NCBI RefSeq assembly: GCF_025149945.1 | Contig: NZ_JALXVH010000017.1 | Coordinates: 1-49,712 of the forward strand | From: Kocuria sp. p3-SID1428 | GTDB lineage: Bacteria > Actinomycetota > Actinomycetes > Actinomycetales > Micrococcaceae | Direction of reading: 5' to 3' | DNA length: 49,712 nt | In this document: positions 37,294 to 45,548 of the stretch, piece by piece | How positions within the stretch are numbered: position 1 is the first letter of the stretch | How the letters are laid out: the number at the start of each line of letters is the position of its first letter | Program-made: the position numbers and the translations under genes | The notes under the pieces: model-generated | The model's database searches: none | What the model was told of the DNA's origin: nothing | Seen by the model: only the letters and a program-made list of their open reading frames with translations

Positions 37294-38775
37294 TCAGCTC
37301 CAGCTCTCAGTGCGGGCGCGGCCCTCCTCGTAGCCCGAGCTGCTCTGGATTCCCATCACCGCCCGCTCGGCGAACTGCTCCAGGTCGACGGCCCCGGCGT
37401 AGGTCATGGAGCTGCGCACCCCGGCCGTGAGGTGGTCGATCAAATCCTCCACCCCCGGACGACGCGGGTCCAGGTACATCCTGGAGCTCGAGATGCCCTC
37501 CTCGAACATCGCCCGGCGCGAGCGCTCGAAGGCCTCCAGGCCCGCGGTGCGGCTGAGCACGGCGCGCGTGGAGGCCATGCCGAAGCTCTCCTTGTAGAGG
37601 CGGCCGTCGGCGGATCGCTTCAGCTCCCCCGGACCCTCGAAGGTCCCGGCGAACCAGGACCCGACCATGACCTGGCTGGCGCCTGCCGCCAGCGCCAGGG
37701 ACGCGTCGCGGGGATGCTTCACGCCGCCGTCGGCCCACACGGCCCCGCCCAGCTCCGCGGCCGCCTGGGCGCATTCGAGCACGGCCGACAGCTGGGGGCG
37801 CCCCACGGCGGTCATCATGCGGGTCGTGCACATGGCACCCGGGCCCACGCCGACCTTGACGATGTCCGCCCCGGCTGCGAGCAGGTCACGCACGCCTTCG
37901 GCGGTGACCACGTTGCCGGCCACGATCGGCCGGGAGCCGCCGATCGCACGCACGGCCTCCAGCGCCTGTCCCATCTTCTGCTGGTGGCCGTGCGCGGTGT
38001 CCACCACCAGCACGTCCACACCGGCCTCGATCAGCGCCCGAGCCCGGCCGGCGACATCGCCGTTGATGCCGATGGCCGCTGCGACCTTCAGGCGCCCCTC
38101 GGAGTCCAGGTTCGGCGTGTAGATCGTGGCACGCACGGCGGCCTGGGCGGTGATCACGCCGAGCGCGAGGCCCTCGTCGGAGACCACCGGGGCGATCTCC
38201 GTGCCGGCCTGCGCCAGGCGCTGGCTGACGGCGGCCATGGTCGGCACCAGGGACGCCGGGGCCGCAGAGGGATCATCGCCCAGCAGGTCCTGCTCAGGGA
38301 TCGCCGGCAGGTCCGTGCGCATGACCGTGCGCAGTGCAGCGCTGCCGTCGGCTTCCCGGCACTGCTGCTCCTGGACGAGGCCGAGCAGGCGGCCGTCGTC
38401 GTCGACCACCAGGATGCCGCCGTGGGCGTACTCGCCCATCCGGAGACGGGCTTCCTGCACGCAGTCCTGGGCGCGCATGGCCCGCGCTGCGAGGAAGCGG
38501 CGGGGGCGATCCTTGACCCAGGCGGTCTCGCGGGCGATGACCTCCAGCGGCAGGTCCTGCGGCAGCACGCCCAGCCCTCCGCGCCGGGCCATGGTCTCGA
38601 CCATCCGCTTGCCGGTCACCGCGGTCATGTTCGCGGACACGATCGGGATCGTGGATCCGGTGGGATCGGGCGCGGACAGGTCGGTGTCGAAGCGCGAGGA
38701 GATCTGCGACGACGACGGGACCAGGAAGGCGTCGTCGTAGGTCAGATCGGTCACGGGAGTGTTCAGCAATCGCAC
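37294..38775 (-). CDS. guaB1: GuaB1-type IMPDH/GMP reductase family protein with CBS domains
   Basis: This 493-residue barrel enzyme has the catalytic loop GPGAMCTTR near residue 313 (nucleophile Cys followed by TTR, like GMP reductases) and a two-CBS insert (about residues 95-205). Mycobacterial GuaB1 of this build has been shown to be a GMP reductase, making IMP from GMP, so that is the likely role rather than IMP dehydrogenase. The GTG start at 38775 lies 7 nt after a TAGACT box with no Shine-Dalgarno, so the mRNA is probably leaderless. It is divergent from kgd. Confidence 0.9.
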   Translation of the reverse strand: MRLLNTPVTDLTYDDAFLVPSSSQISSRFDTDLSAPDPTGSTIPIVSANMTAVTGKRMVETMARRGGLGVLPQDLPLEVIARETAWVKDRPRRFLAARAMRAQDCVQEARLRMGEYAHGGILVVDDDGRLLGLVQEQQCREADGSAALRTVMRTDLPAIPEQDLLGDDPSAAPASLVPTMAAVSQRLAQAGTEIAPVVSDEGLALGVITAQAAVRATIYTPNLDSEGRLKVAAAIGINGDVAGRARALIEAGVDVLVVDTAHGHQQKMGQALEAVRAIGGSRPIVAGNVVTAEGVRDLLAAGADIVKVGVGPGAMCTTRMMTAVGRPQLSAVLECAQAAAELGGAVWADGGVKHPRDASLALAAGASQVMVGSWFAGTFEGPGELKRSADGRLYKESFGMASTRAVLSRTAGLEAFERSRRAMFEEGISSSRMYLDPRRPGVEDLIDHLTAGVRSSMTYAGAVDLEQFAERAVMGIQSSSGYEEGRARTESWS

Positions 38776-38782
38776 GTCGACG

Positions 38783-38788
38783 AGTCTA
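38783..38788 (-). promoter_or_regulatory. -10 box for leaderless guaB1
   Basis: The minus strand reads TAGACT, then 7 nt, then the GTG start codon. It lies 40 bp from an identical TAGACT facing the other way for kgd. Confidence 0.6.
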
Positions 38789-38827
38789 GGCGCCCCCGGC
38801 CTGCTAGCCCTGGCCCATTCGTCCCAC

Positions 38828-38833
38828 TAGACT
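38828..38833 (+). promoter_or_regulatory. Candidate -10 box for kgd
   Basis: TAGACT lies about 170 nt before the kgd start, so the transcript would have a leader of about 160 nt holding a short reading frame. Confidence 0.45.
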
Positions 38834-38843
38834 CATGCCCCGT

Positions 38844-38912
38844 ATGACCGCCCCCGGGAGCAGTGCGTTCCACCGCCTCCCGGACCGGGCCGGGGCGGCG
38901 TCTCGACGATGA
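38844..38912 (+). CDS. Possible 22-residue leader peptide upstream of kgd
   Basis: ATG 38844 lies 10 nt after the TAGACT box and opens a 22-codon frame ending at TGA 38912 (MTAPGSSAFHRLPDRAGA...). There is no Shine-Dalgarno, so it would be read as leaderless mRNA. The peptide has no run of one amino acid that would suggest classic attenuation. Coding status is uncertain. Confidence 0.2.
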   Translation: MTAPGSSAFHRLPDRAGAASRR

Positions 38913-39003
38913 CCCGCCGGTGCCCCCGGAACCGGTGCAGCGGTCCTCGGACGCGACCGGAAGCGGCCGCGGAACACAGACGAGAGAATGAGGCGTAAGG
39001 CAC

Positions 39004-42000
39004 GTGCCAAGCACACCACGAGATCTGATCCCGGAAGAGTTCGCGGGCAACGAGTGGCTGGTCGAGGACCTCTACGAGCGCTACCGGAAGGATCGCGACT
39101 CGGTCGATCGTGACTGGTGGCCGGTGTTCGAGGCCATGGACCGCGCCGCATCCTCCGGCCGCGACAGCGCGGCAGCTTCCCCGAAGCCCCCGGCAGAGGC
39201 CACGACGAACGAGTCCGCAGCAGAGGCGGAGGCACCGGGGAAGAAGCCGGCGCCGTCCTCCGCGGCGCAGCAGAAGGGCCCGAGCGCCGCCGCCTCGAAG
39301 CCCGCCCCCCAGAAGACCACGAACAAGAGCACCCAGGAGAGCACCCCAGTGGAGTCCACCTCGGCAGGATCCGCAGAGCAGCCGCAGGACGAGCCGCAGG
39401 ACAAGGCGGTGAAGCTGCGCGGGCCGGCCAAGGCCGTGGCCGCCAACATGGAGGCCTCCCTGTCGGTCCCCACCGCCACGACCGTGCGCGCGGTGCCGGC
39501 CAAGCTGCTGATCGACAACCGCATCGTCATCAACTCCCACCTGGCCCGCAACCGCGGCGGCAAGGTCTCCTTCACGCACCTGATCGGCTACGCCGTCATC
39601 AAGGCGCTGAAGAACATGCCGTCCATGAACGTCACCTATGAGGAGCAGGACGGCAAGCCGGTGGCCATCCAACCGGCGCACGTCAACTTCGGCCTGGCGA
39701 TCGACCTGCCCAACAAGGACGGCTCGCGCAACCTGGTGGTGCCCAACATCAAGGGCGCCGAGGACCTCACCTTCCGCGAGTTCTGGGATGCCTACGAGGA
39801 CATGGTCGGCCGTGCCCGCAAGGGCGAGCTGACCATGGACGACTACGCCGGCACAACGGTCTCGCTGACCAACCCCGGCGGCATCGGCACCGTGCACTCC
39901 GTGCCCCGCCTGTCCAAGGGCCAGGCCACGATCGTGGGCGTCGGCGCGCTGGACTACCCCGCCGAGTTCCGCGGCTCCTCCCCCCGCACCTTGGCGCGCA
40001 ATGCGATCTCCAAGGTCATCACCCTGACCTCGACCTATGACCACCGCGTCATCCAGGGCGCCGGCTCCGGCGAGTTCCTGAAGCTGATCGAGTCCTACCT
40101 GCTCGGCGACGAGTTCTGGGACGAGGTCTTCCACGGGCTGAAGATCCCCTACGAGCCCGTGCGCTGGGTCACCGACAACCAGGTGAACCCGGAGACCGAG
40201 GTCAACAAGGTCGCCCGGATCCAGCAGCTGATCCACGCCTACCGCGTCCGGGGCCACCTGATGGCCGCCATCAACCCGCTGGGCTACGAACAGCGCGCCC
40301 ACCCGGATCTGGACATCCGCACCTACGGCCTGTCGCTGTGGGACCTGGACCGCGAGTGGCCCACCGGCGGCTTCGGCGGGGCGCGCATGCTGACCCTGCG
40401 CACCATCCTGGGCCTGCTGCGCGATGCCTACTGCCGCACGATCGGCATCGAGTACATGCACCTGGACGCACCCCAGGAGCGCGAGTTCTTCCAGGAGCGC
40501 CTGGAGAAGGGCTACACCAAGCCCTCGCGCGAGGAGCAGTTCCGCATCCTCAGCCGCCTCAACGCGGCCGAGGCCTTCGAGACCTTCCTGCAGACCAAGT
40601 ACGTCGGCCAGAAGCGCTTCTCGCTGGAGGGCGGCGAGTCGCTGATCCCGCTGCTCGACGCCGTGATCTCCGATGCCGCCGATCAGAACCTCGCCGGCGT
40701 GGCCATCACCATGGCCCACCGGGGGCGCCTCAACGTGCTGACGAACATCGCCGGCAAGTCCTACGCCCAGGTCTTCCGCGAGTTCGACGGCGGCCAGGAT
40801 CCCCGCGCCGAGGGCTCCGGCGACGTCAAGTACCACCTGGGCACCGAGGGCACCTTCACCTCGGATGCCGGCAACCAGACCCAGGTCTACCTGGGTGCCA
40901 ACCCGTCGCACCTCGAGGCCGCCGACCCGGTGATCGAGGGCGTCGCCCGCGCCAAGACCGATGTCCTCGGGGCAGGCCCCGAGGGCGACGGCACCTTCCC
41001 GGTGCTGCCCATCCAGGTCCACGGCGATGCCGCCGTGGCCGGTCAGGGCGTGGTCTACGAGGTCATGCAGATGGCCGAGCTGCCCGCCTACGCCACGGGC
41101 GGCACGGTGCACGTCGTGGTGAACAACCAGATCGGGTTCACCACCGGTCCGGAGGCCGGTCGCACCTCGACCTACGCCACGGACGTCGCCCGCTCCGTGC
41201 AGGTGCCGACCTTCCACGTCAACGCCGATGACCCCGAGGCCGTCACCCACGTGGGCCAGATGGCCTTCGAGTACCGCGAGCGCTTCCACAAGGACGTCGT
41301 GATCGACCTGATCTGCTACCGCCGCCGCGGTCACAACGAGGGCGATGACCCCTCGATGACCCAGCCGGTGATGTACGACCTGATCGATCAGAAGCGCTCC
41401 ACGCGCCGGGTCTACACCGAGAACCTCGTGGGCCGCGGCGACATCAGCCAGGACGAGGCCGATCGCGCGCTCAAGGACTACCAGGAGCGCCTGGAGCGGG
41501 TGTTCACCGAGACCCACGAGGCCCAGACCTCCGAGGCCCCGCTGGTCACCGGCGATGCCGCCGCGATCTCGAACATCGAGCGCCCCTCGGCCCAGCAGGC
41601 CGATTCCGGGATCTCCATCCCCCGCTCGACCGCCATCTCCGTGGACACCGCCCGTCGTATCGGCCAGGCCCACCTCGAGTCGCCGGAGGACTTCACGGTC
41701 CACCGCAAGCTCACCAAGCTGCTCGAGCGCCGCGCCAAGATGACCGTCGACGGCGGCATCGACTGGGGCATGGGCGAGATCATGGCCTTCGGATCCCTGC
41801 TGATGGAGGGCATCCCGGTGCGGATGTCGGGCCAGGACGTCCAGCGCGGCACGTTCACCCAGCGCCACGCGGTGCTCTTCGACAACGAGACCGGCAAGTC
41901 CTGGATCCCGATCAACGGCCTGGTCGATGATCAGGAGTCGCTGGCGATCTACAACTCGCTGCTCTCCGAGTACGGCGTCCTCGGCTTCGAGTACGGCTAC

Positions 42001-42780
42001 TCGGTCGAGCGTCCGGACGCCCTGACCGTGTGGGAGGCGCAGTTCGGCGACTTCATCAACGGCGCCCAGACGATCGTGGACGAGTTCGTCTCCTCGGCCG
42101 AGCAGAAGTGGGGCCAGCGCTCGTCGCTGGTCATGCTGCTGCCGCACGGCTACGAGGGTCAGGGCCCGGACCACTCCTCAGCCCGCATCGAGCGCTTCCT
42201 CGCGCTGTGCGCCGAGCGCAACATGATCGTGGCGCAGCCGTCGACCCCGGCGAACCACTTCCACATGCTGCGTCGTCAGGCCCACGTCCGTCCGCGCAAG
42301 CCGCTGATCGTGGCCGCCCCCAAGCAGCTGCTGCGGCTGAAGGCCGCCAGCTCGCAGGTCGAGGACTTCACCTCGGGCACGTTCCGCCCGGTGATCGAGG
42401 ACCAGGCCGGTCTGGATGCCGAGAAGGTCACCCGCGTGGTGCTCGTCTCCGGCCGCCTGTACTACGACCTCGCCGCGCACCGCGAGAAGAGCGACGATCG
42501 CAGCACGGCCATCGTGCGCGTCGAGCAGCTCTACCCGCTGCCGAGCGAGGAGATCCGCGCGGAGCTGGCCAAGTACCCGAACGCCGAGGTCGTGTGGGCG
42601 CAGGACGAGCCGGCCAACCAGGGCCCGTGGCCCTTCATGGCCGTCAACCTGGTCCCGGACCTCGACCGCCGCGTCTCGCTGATCTCGCGCCCGGCCTCGG
42701 CCTCCCCGGCCGCCGGCTCGGCCAAGCGCCACGCGCTCGAGCTCGAGACTCTCATCGAGGAGCTCTTCGAGGGCCGCTGA
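39004..42780 (+). CDS. kgd: Multifunctional 2-oxoglutarate dehydrogenase E1 / decarboxylase with E2 acyltransferase domain
   Basis: This 1258-residue protein (Kgd/OdhA/SucA type) decarboxylates 2-oxoglutarate with TPP in the TCA cycle. Order: N-terminal segment (WLVEDLYERYRKDRDSV), a Pro/Ala/Lys linker (about 45-140), an E2-like acyltransferase domain (about 140-370, His in TYDHRVIQG near 345), then the E1o domains with MAHRGRLNVL, HGDAAVAGQG and VNNQIGFTT for TPP, and the C-terminal region VVWAQDEPANQGPW. It lacks a lipoyl domain, as in actinobacteria generally. Relatives are controlled by the FHA protein GarA/OdhI through acetyl-CoA and phosphorylation. The start is GTG 39004. Confidence 0.96.
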   Translation: MPSTPRDLIPEEFAGNEWLVEDLYERYRKDRDSVDRDWWPVFEAMDRAASSGRDSAAASPKPPAEATTNESAAEAEAPGKKPAPSSAAQQKGPSAAASKPAPQKTTNKSTQESTPVESTSAGSAEQPQDEPQDKAVKLRGPAKAVAANMEASLSVPTATTVRAVPAKLLIDNRIVINSHLARNRGGKVSFTHLIGYAVIKALKNMPSMNVTYEEQDGKPVAIQPAHVNFGLAIDLPNKDGSRNLVVPNIKGAEDLTFREFWDAYEDMVGRARKGELTMDDYAGTTVSLTNPGGIGTVHSVPRLSKGQATIVGVGALDYPAEFRGSSPRTLARNAISKVITLTSTYDHRVIQGAGSGEFLKLIESYLLGDEFWDEVFHGLKIPYEPVRWVTDNQVNPETEVNKVARIQQLIHAYRVRGHLMAAINPLGYEQRAHPDLDIRTYGLSLWDLDREWPTGGFGGARMLTLRTILGLLRDAYCRTIGIEYMHLDAPQEREFFQERLEKGYTKPSREEQFRILSRLNAAEAFETFLQTKYVGQKRFSLEGGESLIPLLDAVISDAADQNLAGVAITMAHRGRLNVLTNIAGKSYAQVFREFDGGQDPRAEGSGDVKYHLGTEGTFTSDAGNQTQVYLGANPSHLEAADPVIEGVARAKTDVLGAGPEGDGTFPVLPIQVHGDAAVAGQGVVYEVMQMAELPAYATGGTVHVVVNNQIGFTTGPEAGRTSTYATDVARSVQVPTFHVNADDPEAVTHVGQMAFEYRERFHKDVVIDLICYRRRGHNEGDDPSMTQPVMYDLIDQKRSTRRVYTENLVGRGDISQDEADRALKDYQERLERVFTETHEAQTSEAPLVTGDAAAISNIERPSAQQADSGISIPRSTAISVDTARRIGQAHLESPEDFTVHRKLTKLLERRAKMTVDGGIDWGMGEIMAFGSLLMEGIPVRMSGQDVQRGTFTQRHAVLFDNETGKSWIPINGLVDDQESLAIYNSLLSEYGVLGFEYGYSVERPDALTVWEAQFGDFINGAQTIVDEFVSSAEQKWGQRSSLVMLLPHGYEGQGPDHSSARIERFLALCAERNMIVAQPSTPANHFHMLRRQAHVRPRKPLIVAAPKQLLRLKAASSQVEDFTSGTFRPVIEDQAGLDAEKVTRVVLVSGRLYYDLAAHREKSDDRSTAIVRVEQLYPLPSEEIRAELAKYPNAEVVWAQDEPANQGPWPFMAVNLVPDLDRRVSLISRPASASPAAGSAKRHALELETLIEELFEGR

Positions 42781-42814
42781 GCCGATCCCCGCGTCACTCA
42801 GGCGCACCTGATCA

Positions 42815-42862
42815 CGGCGCCCGGTCCGCCTCCCGCTGCGGCGGCAGGAGGGCCGGGCGCCG
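42815..42862 (+). terminator. Hairpin after kgd
   Basis: A 10-bp stem (CGGCGCCCGG with CCGGGCGCCG) begins 35 bp after the kgd stop; the inner part can pair further through CCTCCC/GGAGG-like bases. Confidence 0.5.
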
Positions 42863-43068
42863 TCGTCACGATGACACGTCACCCGTCGCCCCATGTCCCG
42901 CGCGGTGCCCGTGCGCGGCGCCGCAGGATGTACCGTTGCCACAGCGGCCGCACAGGCTGTGCGAGACGGGTGCCTGAGTCACCGGCGGTTCTATCGAGGC
43001 CCTCCCCCGAGGCCCGATCGGGACCGAACCATCAACCATCCGTGCTGAACATCAAGAAGAGGAACCCC

Positions 43069-43668
43069 GTGGAGCAACGCAGGATCAGAATGGTCGCGGT
43101 CGGCGACGAGCTGCTGGCCGGCGCCGGAGACCCCCGTGCGCTGGGCTGGTACGGCCGGGTGCTGGCCCGCACGCCCCATGACGTGGTCCCGATCTCCTCC
43201 TACGTCCTCGCCGCCCCCGGCGAGGGCAGCGAGGCGCTCAACGACCGCTGGTTCGGCGAGGCATCCCTCCGCTTCGCCGCCGGCGCAGACAACCGCCTGG
43301 TGATCGCGCCGTCCACGCGCGACGTCGATCTGTCCATCACCACGGCGCGTTCGCGCCTGCACATGGCCAATATGGTCGACACTGCGGCCCAGTCCAACGT
43401 GAAGGTGCTCGTGGTCGGGCCTCCGCCCACGCTGGATCCGGATCGCAACCGGCGCATCGCCGATCTCTCGGCGGCCTTCGCGGACGTGGTCACGCGGCGC
43501 AACCACATCTACGTCGACACCTTCAACCCGCTGCAGCACCACGAGCAGTGGCGCAAGGACCTCTCGGCCAACGACGGCCGCCCCGGCCAGGCCGGTTACG
43601 GTCTCATCGCCTGGCTCGTGCTGCACCGCGGCTGGTACTCCTGGCTGGATCTGCCCGAGCCGCAGTGA
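43069..43668 (+). CDS. SGNH/GDSL hydrolase-like protein lacking catalytic residues
   Basis: This 199-residue protein has the fold marks of the SGNH family: VAVGDELLAGAGDPRALGW in place of GDS block I, VLVVGPPPTLDPDRNRRIADLSAAF in the middle, and NDGRPGQAGYGLIAW in place of the DxxH block. The Ser of GDS is Glu here, the block-III GxND is not seen (VIAPSTRDVDL), and the His of DGxHP is Arg. It therefore looks like a pseudoenzyme or a carbohydrate/lipid-binding relative. GTG 43069 has AGAGG 6 nt upstream. A 288-bp gap precedes it. Confidence 0.75.
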   Translation: MEQRRIRMVAVGDELLAGAGDPRALGWYGRVLARTPHDVVPISSYVLAAPGEGSEALNDRWFGEASLRFAAGADNRLVIAPSTRDVDLSITTARSRLHMANMVDTAAQSNVKVLVVGPPPTLDPDRNRRIADLSAAFADVVTRRNHIYVDTFNPLQHHEQWRKDLSANDGRPGQAGYGLIAWLVLHRGWYSWLDLPEPQ

Positions 43669-43807
43669 TCCGCGCGCGATCGGCGCCGTCTCGTTCCCTC
43701 CGCCTGCGCGGATGTGGAACAATGGGCGGATGTCCGCGGAAGGCTGCGGGCGGCTGTGCGCCGTCCGCCCCCGCCGGATCCCCGACCACTCGACCGAGGA
43801 GGCACGC

Positions 43808-43882
43808 ATGAGCAAGCGTGGACGCAAGCGCAAGGACCGTCGCAAGAACAACGCGAACCACGGCAAGCGCCCCAACTCCTGA
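43808..43882 (+). CDS. Ribosomal protein bL37 (24 residues)
   Basis: ATG 43808 opens a 24-codon gene, very basic, reading MSKRGRKRKDRRK and ending NANHGKRPNS. This matches the tiny large-subunit protein bL37 found by cryo-EM in mycobacterial 50S ribosomes, which shares the KRGRK start and ANHGKRPN end. GAGGAGG lies 5 nt upstream, and a strong terminator follows 35 bp downstream. It is shorter than common gene-calling limits, so it is easily missed. Confidence 0.85.
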   Translation: MSKRGRKRKDRRKNNANHGKRPNS

Positions 43883-43916
43883 GCCCGTTCCCGGGCAGGA
43901 CTGGGACAGCATTGCA

Positions 43917-43973
43917 CGAAGGCCCCGACCAGGGCGGCTCGAGTTCCTCGAGCTCCTCCGGTCGGGGCCTTCG
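43917..43973. terminator. Strong nested hairpin between bL37 and rsrA
   Basis: A perfect 14-bp outer stem (43917-43930 with 43960-43973) encloses an inner 7-bp stem (GCTCGAG/CTCGAGC, 43937-43943 with 43947-43953). It can serve both converging transcripts. Confidence 0.8.
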
Positions 43974-44008
43974 TCATGTGCGCGGAAGCCGCAGCCCCGC
44001 GCGTCGGC

Positions 44009-44329
44009 TCACTGCGGGCTCGCCGGGGCCGACTGCGACGAGGCCTCCGCGCCGGTGCGGCCGCAGGCCTCGTTGATGCGGGACATGATCGAGGCTCGCA
44101 GGGTCTGCGGGGCGGTCTCCGCGCAGGAGCGTCGCACGGCAATGCGGATCTCTCGCTCGAGGTCATGCTCGTTCGTGCAGTCCGGGCAGTCGTCCAGGTG
44201 CTCGGCGATGGCTCGGACGTCATCCACGGTCAGAGCGCCGTCCAGGTACTCGTGGATCCGCTCGAGCTGAGCCTGCGAGCAGCCGCAGGGCGTGCCGTCG
44301 TTGTGAGCGTCGCGCTGGGGGTCGGTCAT
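44009..44329 (-). CDS. rsrA: Redox-sensing anti-sigma factor RsrA
   Basis: This 106-residue zinc-binding anti-sigma factor holds the ZAS signature H-x3-C-x2-C as HLDDCPDC (His44, Cys48, Cys51) with upstream Cys15 and Cys17 and extra Cys69 and Cys89. In relatives, disulfide stress oxidises these cysteines, expels zinc and frees the sigma factor. The start ATG 44329 follows the sigR stop by 2 bp with AAGGA 6 nt upstream. It is the partner of SigR. Confidence 0.93.
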   Translation of the reverse strand: MTDPQRDAHNDGTPCGCSQAQLERIHEYLDGALTVDDVRAIAEHLDDCPDCTNEHDLEREIRIAVRRSCAETAPQTLRASIMSRINEACGRTGAEASSQSAPASPQ

Positions 44330-44331
44330 GG

Positions 44332-45144
44332 TCAGTCCTTCTGCTTCTCATCGGTGGTGCGCTGGGCGGCCCGTGCCCTGGCGGCGGACGTGGTGTCGGC
44401 GGCGGCCCGCTGCGTGGCCGAGGACTTGCGCCGACCGCCCTTGGTGGTGTCGATCCCGCGATCGGCCGCGTATTCGCTGAGCATCTCCCGCAGGAGCCGA
44501 CGGCCGCGGTGCAGCCGAGACATCACGGTGCCGATCGGCGTGGCCATGATCTCGGCGATCTCCTTGTAGGCGAAGCCCTCCACATCGGAGAGGTAGACCG
44601 CCATGCGGAAGTCCTCCGGCAGCTCCTGCAGAGCGCGCTTGACGTCCGAGTCGGGCAGATGGTCGAGGGCCTCGACCTCCGCCGAGCGCAGTCCCGAGGA
44701 GGTGTGCTGCTCCGCGCGGTGCAGCTGCCAGTCCTCGACCGTCTCGGTGTCCGACTGCTTGGGCTCGCGCTGGCGCTTGCGGTACAGGTTGATGTACGTG
44801 TTCGTCAGGATCCGGTACAACCACGCCTTGAGATTCGTGCCGGGGCGGTACTGGTGGAAGGACGAGAACGCCTTGGTGTAGGCCTCCTGGACGAGGTCCT
44901 CTGCATCGGCGGCATTGCGGGCCATGCGCAGCGCCGCCGCGTAGAGCTGATCCACGTAGACCATGGCCTCGCGCTCGAAGCGCTCGGCGCGCTGCTCCGG
45001 GGTCTCGGTCTCGAGATCCACGGTCTGCTCCTCGGGCGCGCTCGCTTCCGGGTCGGTCCCCGGGTCCTGGCCGGAATCCTCCACGATGACGCCGTCCTGC
45101 GCGCTCAGCTCGGTCCGGTCCGCGGTGTCCTCTGATTCACTCAT
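44332..45144 (-). CDS. sigR: ECF sigma factor SigR/SigH (disulfide stress)
   Basis: This 270-residue form is a group ECF sigma factor: a region 2 with [35 protein letters not shown] sequence, and region 4 with [29 protein letters not shown] and [13 protein letters not shown]. An acidic N terminus (about 60 residues) and a basic C-terminal tail are extra. In relatives it directs thioredoxin and mycothiol genes under thiol stress. The start ATG 45144 lies 8 nt after TAGACT, which suggests a leaderless transcript; an in-frame ATG at 45204 gives a 290-residue form. Confidence 0.93.
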   Translation of the reverse strand: MSESEDTADRTELSAQDGVIVEDSGQDPGTDPEASAPEEQTVDLETETPEQRAERFEREAMVYVDQLYAAALRMARNAADAEDLVQEAYTKAFSSFHQYRPGTNLKAWLYRILTNTYINLYRKRQREPKQSDTETVEDWQLHRAEQHTSSGLRSAEVEALDHLPDSDVKRALQELPEDFRMAVYLSDVEGFAYKEIAEIMATPIGTVMSRLHRGRRLLREMLSEYAADRGIDTTKGGRRKSSATQRAAADTTSAARARAAQRTTDEKQKD

Positions 45145-45204
45145 CGCCGGCAAGTCTAGGCGCGCCGGTTCCGGCTCGACCGCGCGGGTGGCTGTCAGCG
45201 CCAT
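45145..45204 (-). other. Alternative N-terminal extension of SigR (20 residues)
   Basis: ATG 45204 is in frame with sigR and has GGGGAGG 7 nt upstream, a near-perfect ribosome site. It adds 20 residues starting [11 protein letters not shown]. It would only be read from a transcript starting upstream, such as that from the SigR-type promoter at 45300-45325. Confidence 0.65.
45153..45158 (-). promoter_or_regulatory. Proximal -10 box for the short sigR form
   Basis: TAGACT on the minus strand lies 8 nt before ATG 45144, so mRNA from here would be leaderless and exclude the upstream start codon. Confidence 0.55.
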
Positions 45205-45548
45205 GTCCCTGCCTCCCCTGGCTTCTCGGTGCGGGAGGCCTGCGGCTTCCCTGAGTCTCGTTCCGGGATGTGCGGTTCCCCGGCCTCTCTACAGGGCGCA
45301 ACGGTGCGCGGCGCTCGCCTATTCCGTGACCCCGGCTCTCGAGGGCACGGCCGCGAGAGCCGCGATCACAGCACAGCGGCAGGGAAGGCCCCCGCCGAAC
45401 CCGCGTCCTGCTGCCGCGCCCGGGCAGCGTCCCCGACATCTCGGGCGAGCGCGCCGGTGCGACGTCCGACAGCCTGGTTAGGATGGGTGAGGAGAAGGGC
45501 CACCGGTCCGCGCACGCCGGACCGCCAGTACATCCAGGAGGACCCCTT
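45205..45548. other. Divergent regulatory spacer between sigR and doxX (344 bp)
   Basis: Apart from the SigR-type promoter, a plus-strand TAGGAT (45479-45484) may be the -10 box for the DoxX gene, about 65 nt before its start. No gene is seen. Confidence 0.45.
45300..45325 (-). promoter_or_regulatory. SigR-dependent promoter upstream of sigR
   Basis: On the minus strand GGAAT (45325-45321) is followed by 18 nt and GTT (45302-45300), the exact consensus of SigR/SigH promoters. It points to sigR, consistent with positive autoregulation. Confidence 0.8.

Noticed and set aside
38833..42174. A 1113-codon minus-strand open frame opposite kgd
   Set aside because: It mirrors the codon periodicity of the GC-rich kgd gene; the peptide is a His/Gly/Asp/Leu-rich shadow with no family features or ribosome site.
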